Notes under the pieces: model-generated
The model's database searches: none
Told to the model about the DNA's origin: nothing
The model's input: the letters and a program-made list of their open reading frames with translations, nothing else
Shown here: positions 1 to 10,300 of the stretch, one piece after another
Layout: each line of letters starts with the position of its first letter
How positions within the stretch are numbered: position 1 is the stretch's first letter
Position numbers and translations under genes: made by a program
Source: an uncultured Prevotellaceae bacterium
GTDB lineage: Bacteria; Bacteroidota; Bacteroidia; Bacteroidales; Muribaculaceae
Reading direction: 5' to 3'
Length of the DNA stretch: 64,000 nucleotides
Assembly (NCBI GenBank): GCA_947165485.1
Contig: CAMVAP010000007.1
Coordinates: 1-64,000, forward strand

Positions 1-513
1 GGCATCATGTGCCACGTGGGTATCGATGTGGGCACCAACACCACCGCCCCCAAGATTCTCATGGAGCGCCTGGGCATGACCCTGAACGATGCTGCTTTTT
101 CCATCTCGCTGTACTTCATCTTCCGTACCATCGGCTGCTTGACGGGGTCGTTCTTCCTGCGCGTGCTCAAGATGAGAACATTCTTCATCATCAGTGTCAT
201 CATGATGGCCCTGTCGATGTGCGGCATGTTCTTCGGCCACGAGAAGTGGATCCTGTACACCGCTATCGCTCTCGTGGGCTATGGTAACTCCAACATCTTC
301 TCGATGTGTTTTGCAACGGCTCTTGAGTCGATGCCCAAGAAGCAGAACGAGGTATCTGGCCTGATGATCATGGGTCTGTTTGGCGGTACCATTTTCCCGC
401 TGTTCATGGGCTTTGCCAGCGATGCCATGGGTCAGGCTGGCGCTGTGGCTGTAATGGCCATCGGTGTTATCTACCTCTTTACCTACATCAAGCAACTGAA
501 AACTAACAACTAA
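1..513 (+). CDS. FHS-family MFS sugar permease, C-terminal part (cut by window edge)
   Basis: This is the C-terminal half of a proton-coupled inner-membrane sugar transporter of the fucose/glucose-galactose permease type (FHS family of the major facilitator superfamily). The frame is open at base 1, so the true start lies outside the window. The track's ATG at 7 is internal. About 170 residues are visible, with five or six hydrophobic segments. The motif ESMPKKQNEVSGLMIMG followed by GGTIFPLFMG is typical of the late helices of this family. The end of the gene is made of a microrepeat (aactaacaacta). A fructokinase starts 16 bp downstream, so fructose or a fructose-containing sugar is the likely substrate. 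That is inferred from context, not read from the protein. Confidence 0.85.
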   Translation, partial: GIMCHVGIDVGTNTTAPKILMERLGMTLNDAAFSISLYFIFRTIGCLTGSFFLRVLKMRTFFIISVIMMALSMCGMFFGHEKWILYTAIALVGYGNSNIFSMCFATALESMPKKQNEVSGLMIMGLFGGTIFPLFMGFASDAMGQAGAVAVMAIGVIYLFTYIKQLKTNN

Positions 514-529
514 GAACTAACAACTAAAT

Positions 530-1420
530 ATGGACAAACGTTATGTAGTGGGTCTGGGCGAGGCCCTGTGGGACGTTCTCCCCGAAGGTAAGAAACTGGG
601 CGGTGCCCCCGCCAACTTCGCCTATCATGCCGGACAATTCCTGGGCAGTGACAATGCCATCGCCATCAGCGCCCTGGGCGAGGATAAGCTGGCCGAAGAG
701 ACCATCGAGGCCCTCGATGAGCATGGCCTCAAGTACCTCATGCCGCGTGTGCCTTATCCCACCGGCACTGTGCAGGTGACCCTCAACGAGGAGGGAATCC
801 CCACCTATGACATCAAGGAGAACGTGGCATGGGACAACATCCCCTTCACGCCCGAGATTGAGGAAATCGCTGCTAATTGCCGCGCCGTGTGCTATGGCTC
901 GCTGGCTCAGCGCAACGTCGTTTCACGTGAGAACATCCAGCGCTTCCTCGACGCAACCCCCAGTGACTGCATGAAGATCTTTGACATCAACCTGCGTCAG
1001 CAGTTCTACAACAAGGAAATCATTCAGCAGTCGATGCGCCGTTGCAACATCCTCAAGATCAATGACGAGGAACTCGTGACCATCGGACGCATGTTTGGCT
1101 ATCCCGGCCTCGACATCGAGAACAAGTGCTGGCTCATCCTGGGCAAGTACGACCTCGACATGCTCGTGCTCACCTGCGGCACCAACGGTTCCTATGTCTT
1201 CACCCGCGGCCAGATGTCCTTCCAGGAGACCCCCAAGGTTGAAGTGGCTGATACCGTTGGCGCCGGTGACTCGTTCACGGGTTCCTTCTGTGCCGCCATC
1301 CTCAACGGTAAGCCTGTTACCGAGGCCCACGAGTTGGCCGTCAAGGTGAGCGCCTATGTCTGCACCCAGAATGGTGCCATGCCCACCTTAACTCCTGAAC
1401 TCCTTGCCTCCGCCCGTTAA
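530..1420 (+). CDS. PfkB-family carbohydrate kinase, probable fructokinase
   Basis: This is a cytoplasmic ATP-dependent sugar kinase of the ribokinase/PfkB family, 296 residues, the usual length. It would phosphorylate fructose to fructose-6-phosphate. The N-terminal GEALWDVLPEGKKLGGAPANFAYH matches the substrate-binding signature of bacterial fructokinases. The C-terminal DTVGAGDSFTGSF is the PfkB signature 2, with the catalytic Asp in GAGD at about residue 246. The gene follows the FHS permease after 16 bp, which suggests a two-gene uptake and phosphorylation unit. Such units in Bacteroidales often sit beside GH32 enzymes, but none is visible here. A different hexose kinase activity cannot be excluded. 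A strong hairpin follows the stop codon. Confidence 0.9.
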   Translation: MDKRYVVGLGEALWDVLPEGKKLGGAPANFAYHAGQFLGSDNAIAISALGEDKLAEETIEALDEHGLKYLMPRVPYPTGTVQVTLNEEGIPTYDIKENVAWDNIPFTPEIEEIAANCRAVCYGSLAQRNVVSRENIQRFLDATPSDCMKIFDINLRQQFYNKEIIQQSMRRCNILKINDEELVTIGRMFGYPGLDIENKCWLILGKYDLDMLVLTCGTNGSYVFTRGQMSFQETPKVEVADTVGAGDSFTGSFCAAILNGKPVTEAHELAVKVSAYVCTQNGAMPTLTPELLASAR

Positions 1421-1481
1421 GTAACACCCCGTTGTCTCCTGCCCAAGAAGGGGCAGAACCACAACAGGATAAACATGACTC

Positions 1482-1525
1482 AGTGCCTCCCTAGAGATCC
1501 TTTCTCGGACTCATAGGGAGGCACT
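1482..1525 (+). terminator. Hairpin after the fructokinase
   Basis: A 12-bp perfect stem (agtgcctcccta / tagggaggcact) with an inner gaga/tctc pair lies about 60 bp after the fructokinase stop. There is no long T-run, only ttggtt. It probably acts as a terminator or mRNA 3' end, and it lies between convergent genes. Confidence 0.6.
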
Positions 1526-1608
1526 TGGTTAAATACCTTGTATGTTGTACATAACTATCGCCAATCATCGTCAACAAGTTAAAGATCAAGAGCTTTTTAA
1601 AATCAAAA

Positions 1609-1636
1609 ACTTAGCGTCTATGCGACTTAGCGTGAG
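1609..1636. repeat. Short cttagcgt microrepeat
   Basis: Two copies of acttagcgt separated by seven bases lie immediately upstream of the GMC oxidoreductase remnant. The rest of the 390-bp gap between the fructokinase and PreA holds the hairpin at 1482 and the remnant at 1636. I see nothing else in it. Confidence 0.4.
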
Positions 1637-1746
1637 TTCTTTACGTGGCCGACGCAACTATCCTGCCGCAGGCCCTAGGCCTACCGCCCATGCTCACCAT
1701 CATGGCCCTGGCCAAGCGCATCTCCAAGATCATCAAGAGCCGGTGA
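1636..1746 (+). pseudogene. C-terminal remnant of a GMC-type oxidoreductase
   Basis: An open stretch of 36 codons with no start, ending in TGA, encodes VLYVADATILPQALGLPP followed by MLTIMALAKRISKII. This matches the C-terminal signature of glucose-methanol-choline oxidoreductases, in which NLYVxDxSxLP is followed by a Pro, then TIMALAxR. The preceding codon in frame is a stop (tga at 1633-1635), so everything upstream is gone. I read it as the tail of a decayed FAD-dependent sugar or alcohol dehydrogenase. It is too short for the ORF track. The assignment rests on the motif alone. Confidence 0.55.
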
Positions 1747-1810
1747 TGGCTTTTTGTCGTGGCGCGGGCCTGGGTGTTTGTCGTCCTTTTTCTTAGGGGG
1801 GAGGAGGCTC

Positions 1811-3271
1811 TTAAAGCTTCTTCTTGACACGTCGGGACATGCCGATGGCACCCGCCGGGCACACGAGACGGCACAGGTGGCACCCCACGCACTTGCTGCC
1901 TTGCAGGTGCGGCAGGCGATCTTCGCCAAAGGTGATGGCCTGGTGACCACCGTCCATGCAGGAAATGTAACAGCGCCCGCACCCGATGCATTGCTCGCGG
2001 TCAAAGGTGGGATATACCACTGTGTCGCGATCCAGGTCACTGGGCTTTACAAAATTGGGCAACTGCTCGCCTACCAGGTCGGCCAGGTTGTCGATGCCAC
2101 GCCCTGCCATGTAGTGTTGCAGTCCCAGTGTCAAGTCATCAATGATGCGATAACCATATTGCATCACCGACGTGCACACCTGCAAGTTGCTGCATCCCAA
2201 CTGGATGAACTCGAGCGCATCGCGCCAGGTCTCAATGCCGCCGATGCCACTCAGCTTGATGTTCTTCATCACGGGGTTGGAGGCCATCTCAAGGATGAAA
2301 CGCAATGCAATGGGCTTGACAGCGCGTCCCGACAGACCCGAGACGGTCCATTTGCCCGACACCTCGGAACTCTCATCCATGGTCACGCTCTTGATCGTGT
2401 TGATGGCACTGATGGCGTCGGCTCCGGCAAAGTAAGCGCCCATGGCTGGTTGGCTCATGAAGGTGATATTGGGTGTCATCTTGGGTATCACGGGAATGGA
2501 AACCGTGCGCTTGACATAGGACGTGTAGAACGTCACTAACTCGGGATTCTGACCCACATCACTGCCCATGCCGGCTATACGCATCTGGGGGCACGAGAAA
2601 TTCAGCTCAATGGCATCCACGCCAGCGGCATCGGCCATTTTGGCCAATTCTATCCATTGCTCCTCGGTCGAACCCATGATGGAGGCAACCACAATCTTAT
2701 TGGGATAGTTCTGCTTGAGTCGGCGCAGAATCTCAAAATCAACCTCAGCGGGATTCTCGCTCAACTGCTCCATGTTGCGCAATGCGGTGAAATCTCCTCT
2801 GACGCCTTCGCGATGCACGACATCAAATCGTGGAGATACCTCCTTGATGTCATCCAGGCAGATGGTCTTGTAAAACACACCAGCCCATCCTGCGTCAAAG
2901 GCGCGTGCCACCATCTCATAATTGGTGCACACTGCCGACGAGGCGAGGAAAAATGGATTCTCGCACTCCAGACCACAAAAGTCTATCTTGAGCGATGGGA
3001 GTTGCTCAACACGAGGCGCTGTGGGCAATTGTGACGCGATTTCCCTGATGTGCACAGCGTGGTTGTAGTGGATACATGCTTGCTCGGCTCTCTCCAGATC
3101 ATCACTGTCACAACCGTCAATCCACTGGCTGGCAATTGCTTCGTTGCCAAACCGCACTGCTCTCAATGCGCGTGCTATATCATTCTTGCCACAAGCCTTG
3201 CTGCATGGCGCATCATTGCACAACAAGCAACGCGACACTTCTTCTTGAAAGTTTACTCGATTATTTCCCAT
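1811..3271 (-). CDS. preA: PreA-like dihydropyrimidine dehydrogenase subunit with an N-terminal Fe-S module
   Basis: This cytoplasmic flavin/iron-sulfur enzyme is related to NAD-dependent dihydropyrimidine dehydrogenase subunit PreA, which reversibly reduces uracil and thymine. Residues 1-75 carry CLLCNDAPCSKAC, a cysteine-rich module normally found at the N-terminus of the partner PreT, of GltD or of eukaryotic DPYD. Residues 90-390 form the FMN-binding TIM barrel, with the active-site loop NFSCPQM. The C-terminus holds two 4Fe-4S motifs, CIGCGRCYISC and CVGCHLCRLVC. At 486 residues it is longer than a stand-alone PreA (about 410). No preT is adjacent, so the NAD(P)H-oxidising partner must be elsewhere or replaced. 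A TATCTTTG -7 box lies just upstream on this strand. Confidence 0.85.
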   Translation of the reverse strand: MGNNRVNFQEEVSRCLLCNDAPCSKACGKNDIARALRAVRFGNEAIASQWIDGCDSDDLERAEQACIHYNHAVHIREIASQLPTAPRVEQLPSLKIDFCGLECENPFFLASSAVCTNYEMVARAFDAGWAGVFYKTICLDDIKEVSPRFDVVHREGVRGDFTALRNMEQLSENPAEVDFEILRRLKQNYPNKIVVASIMGSTEEQWIELAKMADAAGVDAIELNFSCPQMRIAGMGSDVGQNPELVTFYTSYVKRTVSIPVIPKMTPNITFMSQPAMGAYFAGADAISAINTIKSVTMDESSEVSGKWTVSGLSGRAVKPIALRFILEMASNPVMKNIKLSGIGGIETWRDALEFIQLGCSNLQVCTSVMQYGYRIIDDLTLGLQHYMAGRGIDNLADLVGEQLPNFVKPSDLDRDTVVYPTFDREQCIGCGRCYISCMDGGHQAITFGEDRLPHLQGSKCVGCHLCRLVCPAGAIGMSRRVKKKL

Positions 3272-3294
3272 CTTGGTTTAGTATAAATTTTTTG

Positions 3295-3302
3295 CAAAGA
3301 TA
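3295..3302 (-). promoter_or_regulatory. -7 box of the PreA gene
   Basis: TATCTTTG on the minus strand matches the Bacteroidetes -7 consensus TAnnTTTG, 24 bp upstream of the ATG. No clear TTTG -33 element is present at the expected distance. Confidence 0.45.
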
Positions 3303-3494
3303 TATAAAAAATCCCAATATTCATTCATGAGCTTGGTAAAATGTAGTGCTTGAAATAGGAAAGTCTTGGTTTTTAAACTGTGATGCGGTGTGCATTTTCT
3401 TGATTATTGCTGCACCGTGTTGACCATCGATAATCATTGCCCCAAAAAGCCGAAAACATGTTTTTTTGTTTTTTTTATTTTAATAGCAAAAATG

Positions 3495-3524
3495 TTGTGA
3501 TGTGAAGATTAATACATACTTTTG
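3495..3524 (+). promoter_or_regulatory. Bacteroidetes-type promoter of the exonuclease gene
   Basis: TTG at 3495-3497, a 19-bp spacer and TACTTTTG at 3517-3524 fit the -33/-7 consensus. The leader to the ATG at 3647 would be about 115 nt. The rest of the 3272-3646 gap is AT-rich with no gene seen. Confidence 0.6.
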
Positions 3525-3646
3525 TGCCCAAATATGATAGCTATTCAAGCGAATAAGTGTTGCGAATGGCTGTCAGCAAGAGATGAGATAATTATTCTAA
3601 TCATTTAAGTAACAGCCACACTACCACAATTAAAAAACCACATCAA

Positions 3647-4138
3647 ATGACCAATTTTGCAGCAATAGATTTTGAGACTGCCAACAGGGAGCGCAGCTCG
3701 GTATGCTCAGTAGGTGTCGTCATCGTCCGGGATGGAGAAATCGTCGATACCTTCTACTCCCTCATCCAGCCCGAGCCCAACTATTACAACTACTGGTGTA
3801 CTCGGGTGCATGGCCTGTGTCGGGCCGACACCGACGATGCACCTTTGTTCCCCGATGTGTGGGCACAGATTGAGCCCCTGATCGAGGGCCTGCCACTGGT
3901 GGCCCACAACCGCCCCTTTGACGAAGGCTGCCTTCGCGCCGTCTTCCGCACCTATCAGATGGACTACCCCGAGTACGAGTTCTACGACACACTGGCCGCA
4001 TCACGCCGCCTCCAACCCCAATTGCCCAACCACCAACTCCAAACCGTAGCCGCCGCCTGCGGCTTCCAGATGCAGAACCACCACCACGCCCTCGCCGACG
4101 CCGAAGCCTGCGCCTGGATCGCCCGAGAACTACTGTAA
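3647..4138 (+). CDS. DEDDh 3'-5' exonuclease (DnaQ/epsilon-like)
   Basis: This is a small cytoplasmic exonuclease of the RNase T/DnaQ superfamily, 163 residues. Exonuclease motif I is AIDFETAN (Asp and Glu metal ligands, residues 7-9). Motif II is VAHNRPFDEGCL around residue 90. Motif III is HHALADAEACA near the C-terminus, with the His of the DEDDh type. There is no polymerase, BRCT or GIY-YIG extension, so it is a stand-alone enzyme of the kind usually annotated as a 3'-5' exonuclease. Its exact substrate, DNA repair ends or RNA, is not readable. It has its own promoter and a strong terminator hairpin 7 bp after the stop, so it is probably monocistronic. Confidence 0.88.
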   Translation: MTNFAAIDFETANRERSSVCSVGVVIVRDGEIVDTFYSLIQPEPNYYNYWCTRVHGLCRADTDDAPLFPDVWAQIEPLIEGLPLVAHNRPFDEGCLRAVFRTYQMDYPEYEFYDTLAASRRLQPQLPNHQLQTVAAACGFQMQNHHHALADAEACAWIARELL

Positions 4139-4144
4139 AACAAC

Positions 4145-4182
4145 TATTGGTGTCCGCTAAAACTCTTTAGCAGACACCAATA
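4145..4182 (+). terminator. Long perfect hairpin after the exonuclease
   Basis: The arms tattggtgtccgctaaa and tttagcagacaccaata pair over 17 positions with one mismatch and a 4-nt loop, right after the stop codon. A second small hairpin, CCGCC-GCGG-GGCGG followed by TTTT, lies at 4244-4261. Either could end transcription. The arms also resemble the terminal repeats of the MITE-like element at 18897. Confidence 0.65.
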
Positions 4183-4318
4183 AATTAAATTTAGTTATTC
4201 ATTTTATAATTTGAATAATTTGGCTTCGTCTAGCTAAAGGTTCCCGCCGCGGGGCGGTTTTACTTGTAGCTTTTGAATTATGACGCAGCCTCATGATTGT
4301 CGCGTCGAGCGGCTGTGA

Positions 4319-7300
4319 CTATTGCTTGATGATTTCCTTAACAACGCGGTAGCCGTCGGTAGTCGTTGCCTCGACAAAATAGACACCTGCCGACACATGA
4401 CTCAGGTTGATTGAGACGACATGATCACCTGCCTGCGACACGCGCTGCACGATGCTGCCGCTGCTTGAGTAAACGGTTACCGTCTGCAACAAGGCATCAG
4501 AGCGCACATTGACCACATCCTGCACCAGGGTCGGTGTGATGGTGATGCTGGCACTGAGCGCTTGCACATCATGAACGCCACTCGACCCAACAGTCAGCAG
4601 CACAGGATCATCGAGGTCACCATAGATGATGTCGCTCACCCAGGACAACTGCTCGTTGAACTTGATAGTCTCGCCGTTGATGACTGTGGCAAAGGTCACC
4701 TTCTGTCCCGTCTCCTCGGCGTTGCCCGCAATGGTGAACAGGTAATAGCCACCCTCGGTCGCATGGGCCACACCTCGGCACTCATCGCCGATAAACGCCC
4801 CCACGGTCAACGTATCTACCCTGACGCCATCGATCATCACATGGGCTACTACATTCATGTTGTCGCTGAACTGATGGTGGTCGATGGGTACAAACGGCGA
4901 GTATCGTGGCGTTCGCATCATTACTGGTGATGCAAACACGTAAGAGTTATCCACCGTGGGATAGCGGAACAGGACGGTATCGGCCTTGTTCGACTTGTAG
5001 TAATAGCCCATGCCGGGAATCATGGCACCCAAGATGCCCTCCCACTTGTAGCCATCATAGAAGGCCACCTGGTCCTTGCTCTTGACGATGTCACCCCGCA
5101 CGGGAGACAGGTCGGCAAAGGCTTCGCCCAAGCCCAGGTTGTAGATTGACAACGAGCCTATCCAGTTCCAGCCCGGATAGATGGTCTGGAACGTCTTCAG
5201 CGTATTGATGCGGTGGCCCTCGATGTTATAGAGGACATCCTGACTCACCTTGACTTTGTAGAGCTTGCCCACGGCAACGGTGTCCAGACCATTGGCTTTC
5301 CAACTGGTGCCGCTGTTCATGGCAAAGCCTTCCTTGCCCTTGATGGTATTGAATACCTTGGCATGACCGAAGACGCTCTCCAGGTCGGACTTGCCTGCAT
5401 CGGGCTCGACATACAGCGAAATCCAGTTCCAGCCCGCCTTGAAGTTCAGCATCTGCTCAATCTGCTCGCTTGCTGTCCACTTGACTGGATGGTCAAAGTT
5501 GCCGATCAGGTCGTTGGGACGGTACATGATGTCCAGCGGCTCGCCGTCCAGCGTGATGGCCACGTCACTCAGCACCACGCCATTCTCGGCATCATAGATG
5601 CGGAAGGTCACGGGTTGCAGCAAGGTGACATCTTCCAGGCCATAGACGGTCATGTTCACAAAGTAGGCATCGCGACTGGTAACCAACATGGGGCTTGCCT
5701 TGCCACGACATTCACCATCGACAAAGGCGCCTATAATCGTGTTGGGGTCGCTGCAAATCTTGTCACCGAAGTAGATTTGACCGGTGAGGTTCATCGAACT
5801 CTCATAGAGGTTGGGATTAACCGTCCAATCAGGCTCATTGCCCAGCACATAGAGTTTGATAAGCAATGGCGTGCTGATGTTGTCTTCGTTCACGGCGTTC
5901 ACATAGAAGAAGTGCGTTCCGATGGGAGCGTCGGCGCCAATAGTGAAGTTGATTAAATGCGTCTCGTTGATGCCGATGATCCCCGAGGGGTTATTGGCCT
6001 TCACCCAAGTGGGCAAGCCAGTGATGGTGTAACGCTGGCTCACACGCCCCTTGTTGCACAAAGCGGCGTTGAAATAGGCCTCAGTCAGTCGGTCTTTATA
6101 CACCTCCACGCCCTCTGATTCGGTCCATTCGAGGGTGTTGTAATCGGCCATGGCGCTCCATGTGATTGTCTCCGAGAGGTTGTCGAGCATGTCACGCACG
6201 TTCTTGACAGTGAAGGTCAGCAAGTTGCCTTGCATTCTGGCAGGAAGTGTTTTGAGCGTGATATAAATCTCGTTTTTTGATGCCGTGAAGTCAAAGTCGA
6301 TATTCTGCTTGAGCGGAGCCGGGCGCAATGCTGGAGCAGTTAGCGCTTGAGTCACACCCGGTCCGTTGGCGTTGGCCATCGGGCCGAAGGCCATGCCTGG
6401 CGCATCGTTGTCAAGGCTGAACTCTTTGATGATATTGCCGCTGTCGTCGAGGCGGCTGTGCTCCATCGGATAGTATAGGATAAGACCCGAAGCCGTGGCG
6501 GTATCCACCTGATTATATCTGTTGGCGATGAGCGATGTGCCGTCGCAAGCTGCGTTCCACATTCTTATCTCATCGATATCTCCCGTGAAGTAGTTGCTCT
6601 CGACTGGAGTCGCCGACGGCGATGGACGTTTCAATATCGTGCCAATGTAGAGGTTGTCGCCAGACGGTTCGGGGATTTCCTGCTCAGCCATAGTTTTCAC
6701 GGCGTTACCATCGACGTAAACGACTGTACCCACTCCACGACGCACATTCAGCGCGAAGTGGTGCCAATCGCCATCGTTGTAGTTGGCTCTCGAGAGCAAT
6801 GTGCGAACACCATTTGTCGTGAGCGACGACAGGGTGTCGGTGTAAACTTGCAGCATGAACGAATTATCTACGTCAAAGCCTACCGACATGCGGTCGGTAA
6901 TCGAGAACAGGGTCGCGTTGGAGTTCTTATCCACCTCACCGCGGAACCACAGCTCGAGCACATAGCTGTCGGTGGGACGAGGCGCAATCGCGCCGATGGG
7001 CAGCCTCAAGCAATGGCTACCGTCGAGATGCGCGGCGAGATTGGAGTTTTCGATATTCCACCTCTCGCTATTCAGATAGAAGTTGCGGGAATGGGCATAG
7101 TCGGTTACGACGGTGCCGTGGCCCTCGTTCATCTTCCAGTATCCCGCCAAGTCGGGCATATAGGGTGCTACCACTTCGTCCTTTTGTTCCAGTAGCGTTT
7201 GCACGGGCGTGTTCTTGTGCCACAGCACGAGCTCGTGCATCATGCCTGTGAAGTCCTTTCCTATTATTAATCGTCCGTTTCCGCTATAGCTGGGCACGGC

Positions 7301-10300
7301 AACGTCCTCTAGGAGCATCGTCTCGTTGGCGTCCTCGGCCATGAGCATCGACAGCCGGTTGTTGTCGGCTATTCCTTTCACGTAGTTGAACGCCAGGAAC
7401 ACCCACTTATCGACAGGCACCACCTCGGTGGACGTGACGACATAGCCGTCGATATCGACCACAGCCTGACCGAGCTCGTTGATCTTCAATTTCAGATATT
7501 TGCCTTCGATGCCGTGCTCAATGAGCGTACCGGCACTCTCTCGCTTGATCCACATCGAGCCCGAGAAACTGGTGTTGGTGATAGGCAGATAGGCATCGGT
7601 ACCGATAGGTGTGCCGTTGAATTGCAGCGACACGTCGTGGCTTACCCGGGCATCGTTGAGCGAGCCGGTGATGAAGAAGTTGCCGTCCTTGGTGAGGTAA
7701 CTCTCGCGGATATCCTCGTTGAAGCGGATAAAAATATTATCAGTCGGGGTCAGCAGCCCGGTGTTGGGATATGCCTGTCCGAGCAATTTCGGGCCGCGTG
7801 CGTCGCGGATCACCGTCTGCTCGTTGGTCGGGTTGGTGTATTCCTTGGGACCGAACAGGCAAATGCTCTCGGCAACCACAATGTAGTTACCATCGATGTC
7901 GGGCAACCTCAGGTTGTAGTTGATGTCGGGCTGGTCAGTGGGCATGAGCGACTGCATGTCGGTCTCGTGCCCCTCGCTCAAATACTTCTCATCGAGGAAC
8001 CACTCGTGAGCGGTAATCCACTGTGCATCGCCGGCAAAACGGTACTTGAGGCGAACACCTTTCAGGCCGGTGAACATGCGGTTGATGTCGCTGATGGTCA
8101 CCTTCACCTGCTCGCCGCTCTCTATGGCTTCTCGGTTGAGGCTGTTTTTGTCAAGCTTGAGCGTGACGTCGGGAGCGGCAGGCACAAAGTGGGCGCTGAA
8201 CGATACTTCGCCAAAGGTCCACACTGCGGGATTGCACGTGCTGGCGATCACCAGTGTGACATTATTGTAGTCGAGTATCGACTGGTCGCTCTGCTTGATG
8301 GTGAGCGTCTTGGTCAAGGGCATGCCATACTGCAGCCACAGCTCGGTGCCGTTGAGAATCGGTTGGCCGTCCATGAAAATCTGCAGTCCATCGGGATTAG
8401 ATTCGGACTTGACGTACAGGAAGACTGGCGACAACTCCTCGTGTACCTCACTCTCGTTGGTGAGAACGAGTTGCACTTGCGCCTCCTGCCCAGCGGGAAT
8501 ATCTACAATGTTGCGCGTGGGCATTGAAATCTTGGGGTTGTCGAGTTTCATCGTTGCGTAGTCGAGCGTCTGTCCCGGACGATAGTACTTGGTCTGGGTC
8601 TCTCCCTCATAGGGGCAGCGCGTCTGTCCACCGCGAGTGCGGAAGATGGGACTCCAGTTGTGCGGCGAATTGAAGATATCGACCGTGTGGGCGTTCCCGC
8701 GCTGGGTGTCGTTGAGTGTGTAGGAGAAGCGCTCCGTTGTCGTCGTCTCATCGATGTCATACTTGGTCTGGTGGTAGCCAACGTTGGTGTTGAAGACCAC
8801 GATGGCTCCCATCTTGTCGAGCAAGTAGCCGTTCCTTCCCTTGTAGGCGATACCGGTGGAGAACTGCTCCACTGAGTTGTGTACCTCCTTGGTGGTTGAA
8901 CCGACGCTATGGGTGAGGGTGACACCGCGCTCAAACGACTCGTTGCCAAGTTTATACTTCGGATCTTCAAAGGCTTTGAGCTTGTCCTCCTCATTGTCGG
9001 CAAGTGTCTTTATCCACGCATTGATGATCTCATTGCACCACATAACGCTGTCGCAACCTTCATATCCCTTCGGGAAACGGGCATAGTAGCTTGGGCCATC
9101 AAAGCCGGATTTGGCCTGTGCGCCCCAGGTGGTGCTGTCGTTGTTCGATGTGCCGAACTTCTTGTCGTTGCTTTCAAGGAAGGTGTAGTAGGTGGGCACG
9201 ATGGGGTTCTCCTCAATCTCACTCATCGAGGTGATGTGTTTGAGCATCGAGTTGCGGGTACGCTTGATGTTGTTGAACAGTGTGGTCTCGATATAATTCT
9301 GTGAGTACTCAAAGTGGGTGTTGAATTTCTCGTCCATCGCGATAGTCTCCCTCATGCTCACGCCCCACGAGCCATCTTCTTGCTTAAAGATGCCCACCTT
9401 GTCGGCGGCTCCGACGATGTAGTTGGTGGAGAAGCCGATGAACACGTCACCATTCCGGCCCACATAGTTCATGCTTGGCGAGGTGGAGATGGACTGAGTG
9501 TTGGTATAGGTGACCGAGGTGTGGTTATCCCATGTCTTGTTGACGTCATACTTCCACAGGACGTCGTTCTCGTGGATGATCTGATTGTAGGTCATCTTAA
9601 AGAATGCAATCGCACCAGTTATTACGTCTATCTCCATCGACAACCGGGTATCGACTCCGGTCTCTGTATTGTTATGCACACCACGTACGGTGTATGTGTA
9701 GTCGGTGGTGACAGAGTCTGTTGCCCAAGTGGCGCTAGACGCGTCGCCTGGTGGGTCGCGCAGCACCATCTGCACATGGTCGGGACCGGCGGTGATGAAG
9801 TTGCTGCCCGTTGTGACTACTCCGGTGATGATACCGTTCAGCCCCTGGTCTTTGCGCCACAATTGGGTGCGCTTGTTTATCACCATCGAGGCGTTCATGT
9901 TACGGGTGAAGGGAGCGGTGAGGCTCGGGATGCCAGCCACCCATTGGTAGGTGGCTTCACCGATAGTGTCGAGCCGTACCTGCTCTCTTTCGAGCTTGAT
10001 GAGGTCGCCTCGTTTGATGGTTTGACCATCGGCGGTGGTATCGACCGCTGCAATGCGTACTGCCGTGCCAAGCTCGTTGTAGAACGAGACAACGGAGTCG
10101 CGCAGCAGGTCGCGGTAGTACACTCCCTGGGTATCGGTGTCGTAGTTGATATATGGCTCGTAGGCGGTCACCTTAAACTTGTAGGTGCGTCCCATCTGGA
10201 AGATGGGGTAGCCGTAGTTGTAGGTCACCTGCTTGGTGTCGTCGTTGTACTCGTAGATGGGAAGCCTAATGTCCTGCCCGGCATCGCGCACGGTGATAGA

